A DNA stretch of 64,000 nucleotides from assembly GCA_031272365.1 (NCBI GenBank), contig JAISTX010000036.1, forward strand, positions 1 to 64,000. Reading direction: 5' to 3'. Each line of letters opens with the position of its first letter. Position 1 is the first letter of the stretch. The notes below the pieces were generated by a model, which did no database searches, was not told the origin of the DNA, and worked only from the letters and a program-made list of their open reading frames with translations. Made by a program: the position numbers and the translations under genes. Shown one piece after another: positions 26,863 to 35,529 of this stretch. Source of the stretch: Eubacteriales Family XIII. Incertae Sedis bacterium. GTDB taxonomy: Bacteria > Bacillota > Clostridia > Peptostreptococcales > Anaerovoracaceae.

Positions 26863-27022
26863 GGATTTCTAGCCGATTTTGCATCGAGTTCGCGGATAAA
26901 ACGCCAATCCGCGAACTCGATTGAAATTTGGTAGCGCAGAGGCCGGATTTCCCACCGATTTTGCATCGAGTTCGCGGATTGCGCGTTTGCCCGCGAACTC
27001 GATTGAATATTCGGTATCGCCA
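26863..27022 (+). repeat. Two ~80-bp direct repeats, each with a large hairpin, in the 26855-27239 gap
   Basis: This 385-base gap has no gene. It opens with two copies of an ~80-base unit (about 26863-26940 and 26941-27022). Each contains an inverted repeat: 26883-26897 with 26907-26921 (15 bp), and 26965-26977 with 26991-27003 (13 bp), both with ATCGAGTTCGCGG arms. The loops differ while the arms are conserved, suggesting selection on structure. No T tract follows. The rest of the gap is an AT-rich stretch with the promoter of the next gene and its ~95-base leader. Confidence 0.8.
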
Positions 27023-27108
27023 TTCCCTGCGCCAAGTGGCCGCAACCCCGTCCATACGCAAAAAAACAAAAAAACACACAAAATTGCTAAAAACATAATA
27101 ATAAAATA

Positions 27109-27137
27109 TTGCAATTTTATTATAAAATACGTATAAT
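27109..27137 (+). promoter_or_regulatory. Promoter of the pilin-like surface protein
   Basis: TTGCAA (27109-27114), 17 bases, TATAAT (27132-27137), in an AT-rich block. The predicted leader is about 95 bases and contains a CCCTATA...TATAGGG inverted repeat (27187-27193 with 27217-27223). Confidence 0.7.
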
Positions 27138-27239
27138 ACCTTTAATTGTACGCGTTTGTTTGCCGGTTTTTATCGGACGTGGGTTTCCCTATAGTAGGAT
27201 GGGGTGAAATATTCCATATAGGGTGAAGGGTAGGCTACG

Positions 27240-30200
27240 ATGAAATTGAAGAAGCTTTGCGCGATCGCGTTAATGGTGGCGATGACCGTTGTCTATTGCG
27301 GTGTCGCTTCTTTTGCGTCTGAATCGGAAAGCCCCGGTTCGGGGGCGGAGGAGCCCGGCACGGAAACCGAGACGGCCGCTCCGGCGGAGGATCCCGGCAC
27401 GGAGGGCGCGTCGGCCGATCCGGCCTCAACAGCGGATCCGGCCACGACGGCGGGGGAGCCCGCCACGGAGGCCGACCCGGATGCGCCGGTGGACCCGGAC
27501 GACCCGGGTGCGGCGGTCGAGCCGCTGTCGCCGGAGGGCGGCGAGGCGATCGAGCCACTGTCGCCGGGTGATCCGACGGATGTGACGCTCAACGTCTACT
27601 ATTGGATCAATCCCCAGACCAGGAATTGGGTCAACGGGTACCAGCATTCGACGCGGCCTACCGGCCCCGGCCTCACGGCGGAGTTGGTCGACAAGGACGG
27701 CAATACGCACACGGCGTCGGTCGTGAACGGCGTCGCGACCTTTACGGGCGTCCCGGAAGGCACGGTGACGTTCAAGCGGATCGTGGCAACTGGTATCACG
27801 CTTGCCAATGAAAATACAACGGATGCAAATTGGCCGGATTTGAACTCGACGCCGCGCGACTACAGCGGCACGCCGGAAGTCCTGGAGATGACCTCGGATG
27901 CGGCCACGCATTCGAGAGATGTCTGGCTCCGGATGACCACGTACAAATATGACCACGTGGACATCCGCTTCACGGGATCCATGCAGGTCGACGTCGACGG
28001 GAAGAAATACGAGCTCGGCGCACAGGTCATCAGCGACAACCTGACCGCGTCCGTGACGGATTCGACCGGCACGCACAACTACCCGCCTTCCGGTTCGAAC
28101 TGGCGGGCGCGTACGGACCCGGACGACCAGGAGTTTTCGAGCATGTCCAATGACTATGGGTACGGCACGCCGCAGTTCCCCGTGTCGCTGGACAACTGGC
28201 TTACGGGGGCGGAGTTTACGATCGGCGGCAAGCTGCGGCTGGACACGGACGACGTGAAGGGCATCCCGTACTATGAAGCCCTGTTTGAAAAATACTGGAA
28301 CTCGGTATCGGGCTACTATGAAGTGCCGTTCTCCGGCTACCACCCGGAGATGAACATCTGCACGCATATGCAGGGCGAGGAGAAGTATGGCTCAGCCTCG
28401 GGCTTCGACTTCAAGATCGCGCTGCAGGATCTGGTCCCCTACATCACGAAGGGGAAGGCGGTCATCGAGAAATACGTCTGGGCGGACTTCGGCATGAAGG
28501 AGCCGTTTGACGGCGAGGGCGACAAATTCGAATTCGCCATCTTCAAGCGCGACGCGAACGGGGACCCGGTAGGCTACCCGAACGACCCCGTCACAACGGG
28601 CACGGTCACGATCGACGACCAGGAAAACTTCGGGTCGGTGGTCTCCGTCGTGAAGAACCACGGCACGATCACGATCGAGGGCCTGGACATCGGGCAATAC
28701 CTCGTCTACGAGACCAACGAGGGCGAAAACGGTTATTCGATCATCAGCGAGAACGGCCTGCCCTTCACGATCGTGGAGAAGCAGGAGGAGCAGATCCCGG
28801 TCACGACCTTCCACAACGCGAAGGACGCGACGATCCGCATCAAGAAGATCGTCTCGAAGCCCTCCGGGGCGACGGGCATCCCGACGACGTTCTATTTCGA
28901 CATCTTCGAGACGGACAAGGAGGGCGCAAAGGTGACGCCCGCCATCTATACGAACATCGCGGTGCCGGCCGGGCAGACGGTGACGGTGCAGGATACGCAG
29001 GAGAAGATCATCTTCGGGCATACCTATATCGTGGAGGAAAAAAACGCGGAGGTTTCCGGCTACAAGCTGACGGTCACGGCGACGCCGGAGGGCGGCGAGG
29101 TCGAGATCGTGGAGGGCGACGACCTGGTCACGTTCACGAACACCTACGAGCGCATCAAGGGCAAGATCGAGCTGAAGGTCAAGAAGACGATCACGACGCC
29201 GGAGGGCGGCGCGGACCCGGAGACGGTCCCGGACTTCACGTTTGAGCTGACGCAGACGACGGGCGCGGATTCGGACACGAAGCTGGCGACCGGGGCCATC
29301 CTCAGCCCGAACCCGAAGCAGGTCACGATCGACGGCGGCGACCTTTTGGACGGCGACGAGACGGCCACGTTCGGCGAGATCGCGGACGTGGCGCAGGGCA
29401 CCTACTACTTCACGATCAAGGAGGTCGTCCCGGCCACAGTGCCGGAGGGCTTCGTCTACGACGAGGTCGTGCGCTATGTCACGGCGACGGTGAACAGCGA
29501 CGGCACGACGACGTATTCGATCAAGGCCGGCAAGGACGGCACGGCGTCATCCACGGGCACGGCGAGCTTCGAAAACGTGTACGAGTCGCTTTCGGCGGCG
29601 CTCAAGGTCTACAAGAAGATCGAGGTGCTGCCGGAGGGCGGGCCCGAGCCGGATGAGATCCCGGCGTTCACGTTCACGCTCTACGGCTACGACGAGGACG
29701 CGTCCGCATGGGAGACGGAGAAATACGACCTCGGCAAGGACGCGGATGACAACGACAACAACCCGGTCAGCACCTCCTCGCAGACGCTGTCCGACTACGC
29801 GGACGGGCTCGAGGTGGCGTTCGCGCCCGTGACGGGGCTGCGGACGGACCATGTGTACTACTTCAAGATCGTGGAGTCGATCCCGGCGCTGCTGCCTGCG
29901 GGCTGGGCGTTTGACGACGCCCCGTGGTACGCGGTGGTGACGGTGGACGAAGAGGGCGCGGTGACCGTGGAGTACTTCGACACGGACCCGACGGAAGACG
30001 ACGGCGAGGCGGCGGAGAAAGCGGTCTTCACGAACACCTACCAGACGTTCTCGGCGGCGCTCGACGTGAAGAAGAAGCTCGCGCTCAGTACGGGCGGGGG
30101 CGGCATCGGGCTCGATGACATCCCCACGTTCGAGTTTACGCTCGAGCAGGTCGTGAAGACCGAAGGGGAGATCGAGGTCGTGACGGAGGACGACGGCGGC

Positions 30201-33089
30201 GTGCTCGGTGAGACGGGGAAGGAGACGAAGACCGTGTCCTACACGACGTTCGACACGGAGCCGGTCGACATCCCGTTCAGCGCTTTCGAAGGCCTCTTGG
30301 CGGGCAAGACGTACATCTTCCGCATCACGGAGACGGTCCCCGACCCGGTGCCGGAGGGCTGGACCTATGACGAAACGGTGTACTTCGCGGCTATTGCGGT
30401 GCCGGCCGACGCGGAAGGCGACGACGATGTGGTCGTGAGTTATTATACGAGCTACCCCGACGCGGGGGCTACGCCGATCGGCGATAGCGACCTGCCGGTG
30501 GCCTTTGTGAATGAGTTCACGCCGATGATCGCGCTGCAGGTCGACAAGGATTCGATCAAGCGCACGAGCGCGGCGTACAGCTCCTCGACGTTCGGCGCGA
30601 CGGACGAGGACATCGAGAATGTCGCGGGCATCGGCGGGCCGGACTTCGTGCAGTACCAGTACGACATCGACTTCCGCTCCGCTTCGAACGTGCCGCTTTC
30701 GGAATTCTACGTGGTGGATCCGCTTGAGGGCGTCGCGCTCGACCATATCCGTCTGGACGAGATCTGGACGCCGGTCGTGTACGGGCTGCTGCGCGACGCG
30801 GGCAAGGACTATACTTACCTGATCGAATACCGGACGAGCGCGGGCAGCGACTGGAAGCCGTGGACCGGCGGCGCGCGCGGCGACGGGTACTACGACGGGA
30901 CGCAGTCGGTGCACCTGTCCGTCAAGGACGACCTCGGGCTCGACAACGAGACCGAGTGGGTCACGGCGTTGCGGTTCTCCTTCGGCGCGGTGGACGTCGG
31001 GTTCACGAGCAAAAACTACGCGGACGCAAGCGTCAACGGGGATTACTACTCGTTTGACGACGACGGCAATTTCATCGGCATCAACCTGGACAAGCTCGGC
31101 ACGCCGAACTCGGAAGAAATCGTCCTTGTGGATGATATCGTCGACGGCTACCTGCCCCGTGCGGCGGTGGGGCCGACGTCGGCGCCTGCTACGGGCCTCG
31201 CGGCGGTGGAGCCGCTCGCGGCCGTTAGCCCGAGCGCGGAGACGCCTGCGGCCGTGATCGCGCCTTTGGACGCGAACGGATTTGGGTATGACGAGGCCAC
31301 GGGCCTCACGGACTGGTCGGATGCGTCGATCACGTCCGGGTTCACGGGCATGCCGATCACGCTGCTCGTGCACGCGGTCTCGCCGCTCGAGGATGTGCGC
31401 GGCGACGACATCGTCGGATCCGCGAGCGCCTACGGCGGCACCGGCATGTTCGGCTACGGGATCATGGACGCGGTCGTGACGCGCAACCTCTCGGCCCCGT
31501 CGCCCATCCCGACGCCGGCGCGGCCGTCGATCGTGCGCGACGACCCAGCGCCCCCGACCGTGAACGTTTCCGGCGGGGATCTCGTGCTGACGCGCGTGCG
31601 CTCTGCGGTGAACACGATCTACCGGAACGTGCCGCGCACGGGCGATACGGCATGGATCGAGATGATGGTCATCATGGCCGCGGCATCGCTGGCCCTGATG
31701 CTGCTCCTGCTGCACAGCCTGCGGCGGTCGCGGAAAAAGAGCCTCGCGGCGGCGGCGGCGAAGTCCGCGCGCAACTCGTTCTTCGCGGTCTTCCTGCTCT
31801 GCGGGATGATGGCCTGGGTGGCGGCGGCGCCGCTCTCGGTGCACGCGTCATCGGAGGCGGGCTCCGGCGCGAGCGAAAATGTGACGATTGAGTTCCTCTA
31901 CGAGGAAGGGCAGGAGAGCGAGGTCGCTATCCCGGATACGGTCTCGCGCTTCGGGCGCAACTACAAACTGGTCTCGACCTCCGACCCGGCTTTGGCGTCG
32001 ACGAAGGAGCGTACCTATACGTTCAAGCTCGAGGGCGGCGCGATCACGCAAGCCGAGCTGGAGGCGTTCGCGGCCGAGCAGGGCCTCCCGGGCGAGCTTG
32101 TGGCGAAGATCACGGGCACGGGGGCAACGGTCCCCGTGGACACGGTGCACGCCGTGGCGGTCGCCTTTGTGCCGGCGACCAATGACATCGAGGCGATCGA
32201 GCTGGTCGACACGCTCCCGGCGTCGGCGGTGGATCCGGCGCAGGAGCAGATCCCGGAGACAATCACGGGCTATACGGTGAAGAGCGCGGCGGACGGCGAC
32301 ACGGACGTGGAGATCGACCTCGTGCGCGAGCTGTCCGAGGACACGCTCAAGAAGGGCGGCATCACGACGAGCCCCGTCAAGGACCGGCCGGTGCTGACGG
32401 CGGCGCAGAAGTCCGCGAAGGACCCGACCGTCGTCTACGAGGCGACGACCTATGACACGAAGATCGTCTATCGCGGCACGGAGCAGGTCCCCGGGTGGCA
32501 AAACATCACGGTGACCTACAGCAACCCCGCGGAGACGTACAAGACGTATATCGTGAAGGCGGTCTATGAGCCGACGGATCCGCCGACGACGACGGTCACG
32601 AGCACGAGGTATGTGGATGTCGTGGTCGCGGGCGGCGGCGGCACAGGCACAGGCGGCGGCGCGGCGGCGGCCGGCACAGGCGGCGGTGCGGCGGCCGGAG
32701 GCGGCGGCGCGGCAGCCGGCGGTGGCGCGGCAGCCGGCACAGGCGGTGACGCGACAGGCGGCGACGGCGGTGTCATCATCCCCGACGACGAAGTGCCCCT
32801 CGACCCCGGCGACGGGGACGGCGGCGATGGCGCGACCAAGCCGGACACGACGATCGAGGACGAAAAACCGCCGCTCATCGACGGTGGCGATGCCATCATC
32901 GACGGCGACGGCGACGGCGGCGGCGTTGGCGGCGGCCTCAGCGGCATCTTGGCGAGCATCACCAGCTTCCTAAGCAAGCTCATCACGTGGCCGTGGATCC
33001 TTGTGCTCGCAGCGGTGGTGGCCATCATTATTGTGGCTGCCGTCGTATCGGCGCGCCGCAAGCACCGCGCGGAAACCGAGACGGAATAG
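27240..33089 (+). CDS. Giant pilin-like surface protein, apparently two secreted proteins fused
   Basis: The 1949-residue product starts with a signal peptide (1-26) and a Pro/Ala/Glu-rich stretch. A Cna-B/SpaA-like block follows (~400-640). At least three repeats resemble the streptococcal pilin isopeptide-linkage domain, near 640-780, 783-935 and 937-1095 (for example VYKKIEVLPEGGPEPDEIPA and TFTLYGYD). A DUF11-like region runs to ~1460. At ~1464-1469 is VPRTGD, then a hydrophobic segment and RRSRKK, the layout of a sortase sorting signal. Directly after it comes NSFFAVFLLCGMMAWVAAAP ending in VHA-SSEAG (~1510-1535), which looks like a second signal peptide. A second ectodomain, a Gly/Ala linker and a C-terminal membrane segment (~1918-1940) with RRKHR complete it. 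No stop codon separates the halves. Confidence 0.88.
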   Translation: MKLKKLCAIALMVAMTVVYCGVASFASESESPGSGAEEPGTETETAAPAEDPGTEGASADPASTADPATTAGEPATEADPDAPVDPDDPGAAVEPLSPEGGEAIEPLSPGDPTDVTLNVYYWINPQTRNWVNGYQHSTRPTGPGLTAELVDKDGNTHTASVVNGVATFTGVPEGTVTFKRIVATGITLANENTTDANWPDLNSTPRDYSGTPEVLEMTSDAATHSRDVWLRMTTYKYDHVDIRFTGSMQVDVDGKKYELGAQVISDNLTASVTDSTGTHNYPPSGSNWRARTDPDDQEFSSMSNDYGYGTPQFPVSLDNWLTGAEFTIGGKLRLDTDDVKGIPYYEALFEKYWNSVSGYYEVPFSGYHPEMNICTHMQGEEKYGSASGFDFKIALQDLVPYITKGKAVIEKYVWADFGMKEPFDGEGDKFEFAIFKRDANGDPVGYPNDPVTTGTVTIDDQENFGSVVSVVKNHGTITIEGLDIGQYLVYETNEGENGYSIISENGLPFTIVEKQEEQIPVTTFHNAKDATIRIKKIVSKPSGATGIPTTFYFDIFETDKEGAKVTPAIYTNIAVPAGQTVTVQDTQEKIIFGHTYIVEEKNAEVSGYKLTVTATPEGGEVEIVEGDDLVTFTNTYERIKGKIELKVKKTITTPEGGADPETVPDFTFELTQTTGADSDTKLATGAILSPNPKQVTIDGGDLLDGDETATFGEIADVAQGTYYFTIKEVVPATVPEGFVYDEVVRYVTATVNSDGTTTYSIKAGKDGTASSTGTASFENVYESLSAALKVYKKIEVLPEGGPEPDEIPAFTFTLYGYDEDASAWETEKYDLGKDADDNDNNPVSTSSQTLSDYADGLEVAFAPVTGLRTDHVYYFKIVESIPALLPAGWAFDDAPWYAVVTVDEEGAVTVEYFDTDPTEDDGEAAEKAVFTNTYQTFSAALDVKKKLALSTGGGGIGLDDIPTFEFTLEQVVKTEGEIEVVTEDDGGVLGETGKETKTVSYTTFDTEPVDIPFSAFEGLLAGKTYIFRITETVPDPVPEGWTYDETVYFAAIAVPADAEGDDDVVVSYYTSYPDAGATPIGDSDLPVAFVNEFTPMIALQVDKDSIKRTSAAYSSSTFGATDEDIENVAGIGGPDFVQYQYDIDFRSASNVPLSEFYVVDPLEGVALDHIRLDEIWTPVVYGLLRDAGKDYTYLIEYRTSAGSDWKPWTGGARGDGYYDGTQSVHLSVKDDLGLDNETEWVTALRFSFGAVDVGFTSKNYADASVNGDYYSFDDDGNFIGINLDKLGTPNSEEIVLVDDIVDGYLPRAAVGPTSAPATGLAAVEPLAAVSPSAETPAAVIAPLDANGFGYDEATGLTDWSDASITSGFTGMPITLLVHAVSPLEDVRGDDIVGSASAYGGTGMFGYGIMDAVVTRNLSAPSPIPTPARPSIVRDDPAPPTVNVSGGDLVLTRVRSAVNTIYRNVPRTGDTAWIEMMVIMAAASLALMLLLLHSLRRSRKKSLAAAAAKSARNSFFAVFLLCGMMAWVAAAPLSVHASSEAGSGASENVTIEFLYEEGQESEVAIPDTVSRFGRNYKLVSTSDPALASTKERTYTFKLEGGAITQAELEAFAAEQGLPGELVAKITGTGATVPVDTVHAVAVAFVPATNDIEAIELVDTLPASAVDPAQEQIPETITGYTVKSAADGDTDVEIDLVRELSEDTLKKGGITTSPVKDRPVLTAAQKSAKDPTVVYEATTYDTKIVYRGTEQVPGWQNITVTYSNPAETYKTYIVKAVYEPTDPPTTTVTSTRYVDVVVAGGGGTGTGGGAAAAGTGGGAAAGGGGAAAGGGAAAGTGGDATGGDGGVIIPDDEVPLDPGDGDGGDGATKPDTTIEDEKPPLIDGGDAIIDGDGDGGGVGGGLSGILASITSFLSKLITWPWILVLAAVVAIIIVAAVVSARRKHRAETETE

Positions 33090-33090
33090 T

Positions 33091-33924
33091 ATGAAAACGG
33101 ACGAAACGCTGGTTCACTCAGAGGCGCCCGAAGACGGGCGCGAGGGGGTGGACCAGCGTTTGCCTAACGGCGGTATTGCCAAAGCGGCAAAAAAATCCGG
33201 CAAGCGGCTACGCAAAGGCGTCGGCAAGGCGTTCTACAAACTGGACAAGCTCGAGGTCGGCTACAACAAGATCTGCGATGCGTTCGGCAAGCTGCGCTTT
33301 GAAACCCACAGGGCCGTCGTATTGTGGCTGCTGGTGGCAATCCTCTTTGTAGCTGTGGTATTGCTCATGGAGCCCATAGGCAGCATGGCCATGGATCTCC
33401 CCAGCAATGCGAATCTGGAGCGGGGGATGATGATCGCCCTGTTCGCGATGGGGGGGCTGTTCTACATAGCGGCAAAGAGCTTCGATGCCCGCGAAAGAGG
33501 GGAAGGCGAAAAGGTCCAGGCCCTCTTCCACGATTTCCTGCGGCGGCGGGATGGCACGGCCTGGGAGGGCGATATCCGCATCTATTATTCGATTTTGAAA
33601 GAGGAATCGGACTTTCGGATCCCCGGCCTCACCAATATGATCGAGCAGTATTACAAGGAGGCGGACGCCGGGAAGCGCGCGTGGCCTTCCTTCGAGCTGC
33701 GCACGGGGCTGTATGCGGTCTGGGAGAAGGAGCGTGCGGAGGCCGCGGCGGCCGTGACGCGCAAGCAAAACCAGGCAAGCCTGTCGGCGCCGACCGGGAA
33801 CGGGATCGGCCTCTTCGCCGGGATCGTCGGCGTCGCGTCGCTGGTCTCTCTGGCCATCGCCATCATGAGCCTGGTGTCCCCGGGCTGGCTCGAGGAAATC
33901 ATAGGGAAGCTCGCATCCACCTAA
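33091..33924 (+). CDS. Membrane protein of unknown function next to the pilin-like gene
   Basis: This 277-residue protein has a basic, charged N-terminal cytoplasmic part (~1-70), two hydrophobic helices (about 72-92 and 107-122), a soluble middle and a third helix near the C-terminus (~245-265). I do not recognise the family. The ATG lies one base after the stop codon of the giant surface gene, so translation is coupled to it and the two products may act together at the membrane. The 3' end overlaps the convergent abiEii stop by four bases. Confidence 0.75.
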   Translation: MKTDETLVHSEAPEDGREGVDQRLPNGGIAKAAKKSGKRLRKGVGKAFYKLDKLEVGYNKICDAFGKLRFETHRAVVLWLLVAILFVAVVLLMEPIGSMAMDLPSNANLERGMMIALFAMGGLFYIAAKSFDARERGEGEKVQALFHDFLRRRDGTAWEGDIRIYYSILKEESDFRIPGLTNMIEQYYKEADAGKRAWPSFELRTGLYAVWEKERAEAAAAVTRKQNQASLSAPTGNGIGLFAGIVGVASLVSLAIAIMSLVSPGWLEEIIGKLAST

Positions 33925-34790
33925 TCCCGCTCAACCGCCGCGCCGTGGCAGTCGTCGATTTTCATCTGGTCGGCGAGTTGCAGGAAATAGTCCAGCGTCC
34001 AATGGTCGAGCCTCGCGATGTCCTCCACGAAATAGGATAGCTCCGCCTTGACCTTTGCGATGTCCGAGGACGATATCTTTTCCTTGAGCAGCGTGCGGAA
34101 CCCGCCCGGCGTCAGGTCTTCGGAGATATGGCCTCCCTGCTTTGCGCGTGCGTTGAAATGGATGAGGTCCAACGCGACGCCCTGCCGCACGTACCATTCG
34201 AAATCGTACCAGTCGCGGCCTTTTACGCGGTTTTTCCACTGGCGGTAGAGGAGTGCGCTCATCTTGCCCGCGTATGCGGACTCGAGCGCGTAGCAGTGCA
34301 CCATGAAGGAATAGGGTATGTGCACCGGCTTGAGCGTCGTCCAGAAGTCCAGCGGCGGGTCCGTGTCGATCTCGATCTTGATCCGCATCTGCGGGAGCCG
34401 CCCGCCCTGCAGGTTGTACAGCTCCGTCGTATCCTTCAGAAACGCCGAGTCGACAAACGTCAGGTGCCCCTTCTTTTCCTTGCGCGTGATGGTCACTTGC
34501 TCGTGCCCAAGCATCAGGAACTCCTGCTTGATATAGGGGAACCACGGCTCGAGCGTAAACTCGGGATCCGGCAGGATCAACGTGAAATCCATGTCCTCCG
34601 AAAAACGGTCGAGGCCGTAGCAAAGCCGCAAGGCCGTGCCGCCGTAGAACGCCGCCTTTTCGAAGAACCCGCCGCGGTGCAGCCCCGCAAGGATCGTCTG
34701 CTGCATGATTTCGCGTACGGCATTTGTGTATCGAATCGGCAGGCTGACATCATAGTTTTTCAGCAAATCGTCAAGCAAGTATACGGCCAT
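33921..34790 (-). CDS. abiEii: AbiEii/AbiGii-type nucleotidyltransferase toxin
   Basis: It is a type IV toxin of the DUF1814 family. Such proteins use a DNA-polymerase-beta-like nucleotidyltransferase fold to block growth of phage-infected cells. The core YGGTALRLCYGLDRFSEDMD spans residues ~49-68, with the GG and the SEDMDF acidic pair. Its 289 residues are normal. GGAGG lies nine bases before the ATG, and the start overlaps the abiEi 3' end by 20 bases, as expected for a coupled toxin-antitoxin pair. The nucleotide target cannot be read from the sequence. Confidence 0.9.
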   Translation of the reverse strand: MAVYLLDDLLKNYDVSLPIRYTNAVREIMQQTILAGLHRGGFFEKAAFYGGTALRLCYGLDRFSEDMDFTLILPDPEFTLEPWFPYIKQEFLMLGHEQVTITRKEKKGHLTFVDSAFLKDTTELYNLQGGRLPQMRIKIEIDTDPPLDFWTTLKPVHIPYSFMVHCYALESAYAGKMSALLYRQWKNRVKGRDWYDFEWYVRQGVALDLIHFNARAKQGGHISEDLTPGGFRTLLKEKISSSDIAKVKAELSYFVEDIARLDHWTLDYFLQLADQMKIDDCHGAAVERD

Positions 34791-35424
34791 CCAAGAGTAC
34801 CTCCTTCAGCAAGCGGATCTCCCGCCGCTTGATGCCGACCTCTATGACCTGATCGAATATACCAAAATCAATTTCCCCCAGATCGGACAACACCGCGCGG
34901 ATGTCCTCCTCCAAATATTCCACCATCGCGCCGAACGACTGCAGGCGCAGCCCCGGCGTGAGGATGATCAAATCGCAAAGCGCCTTTTCCGGTGAGGCGA
35001 TGTCATAGCCCAGCCCCACCCAGGATTCATGGCGCACGCCGATATGGAAATAATCCTCCGGCACATGAACGTACCGGAACCAGCCGATCGGCGTCCGGAT
35101 ATCCCTCGACCGTCTTGTCGTCACCGATGATGTATAATAAACCGTTTCCGGGATGATGTCGTAATGATGTAGCGACAACGCATAGTACAGCGAAATATAC
35201 GACGGCCCGTAAAGCCTCCCCGCGATGACATCCTGCGACACCATCTTCACGCCGGTCTTCTTCGATGGCGCGGGCACGTACAGCCCCTTCTTGAGCCGGA
35301 TCAGCGTCCCGTCCTTTGCAAGGCGCGCGATCTTGTCGTGCGGCGACTTATAGCCCCGGTAAAGGAGGGCAAGTTCCCCATATGTGAGCGGCATCGGCCC
35401 GATTTCAGTAAAATCTACATACAT
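34771..35424 (-). CDS. abiEi: AbiEi-type antitoxin / transcriptional repressor
   Basis: The protein represses its own operon and counters AbiEii. The N-terminal ~60 residues form a winged helix (LTYGELALLYRGYKSPHDKI, then LKKGLYVPA), and the C-terminal part follows the AbiEi_1 pattern (SPEKALCDLI). Its 217 residues fit the short AbiEi class. The ATG at 35424 has no ribosome site and lies exactly six bases from the -10, so it is probably translated from a leaderless mRNA. A perfect palindrome covers the -10. Confidence 0.88.
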   Translation of the reverse strand: MYVDFTEIGPMPLTYGELALLYRGYKSPHDKIARLAKDGTLIRLKKGLYVPAPSKKTGVKMVSQDVIAGRLYGPSYISLYYALSLHHYDIIPETVYYTSSVTTRRSRDIRTPIGWFRYVHVPEDYFHIGVRHESWVGLGYDIASPEKALCDLIILTPGLRLQSFGAMVEYLEEDIRAVLSDLGEIDFGIFDQVIEVGIKRREIRLLKEVLLDGRILA

Positions 35425-35459
35425 AATCGAATTTTATTCGATTTTCCGTGCAATGTCAA
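35425..35459 (-). promoter_or_regulatory. abiE promoter with a palindromic operator over the -10
   Basis: On the minus strand TTGACA (35454-35459), 17 bases, TAAAAT (35431-35436). AATCGAAT-TTT-ATTCGATT (35425-35443) is a perfect 8-bp inverted repeat that contains the -10. This is a plausible autorepression site for AbiEi. The predicted start is the A of the start codon. Confidence 0.8.
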
Positions 35460-35497
35460 CTAAAATGGCAGCTGTACCAATGCATGCTCTTGGTTTG

Positions 35498-35506
35498 TGG
35501 TATGAT
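35498..35506 (+). promoter_or_regulatory. Extended -10 upstream of the DUF6273-like lipoprotein
   Basis: TG-G-TATGAT sits 24 bases before the start codon, followed by GGAGG. No -35 is clear. It diverges from the abiE promoter. Confidence 0.5.
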
Positions 35507-35529
35507 GAACCATATGGAGGAGCATCGTG

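Noticed and set aside
21971-27079. Long open frame on the minus strand opposite the InlB-repeat gene
   Set aside because: High GC content leaves few stop codons on the opposite strand. The translation is Arg/Val/His-rich, with no domains and no ribosome site.
31600-31870. Split of the pilin-like ORF into two genes at the inner signal peptide
   Set aside because: No stop codon lies between the halves and no ribosome site precedes the inner segment, so I kept one CDS and reported the fusion instead.
33001-33090. Upstream extension of the 33091 membrane protein
   Set aside because: The extension overlaps the coding end of the previous gene in another frame and has no start signal.
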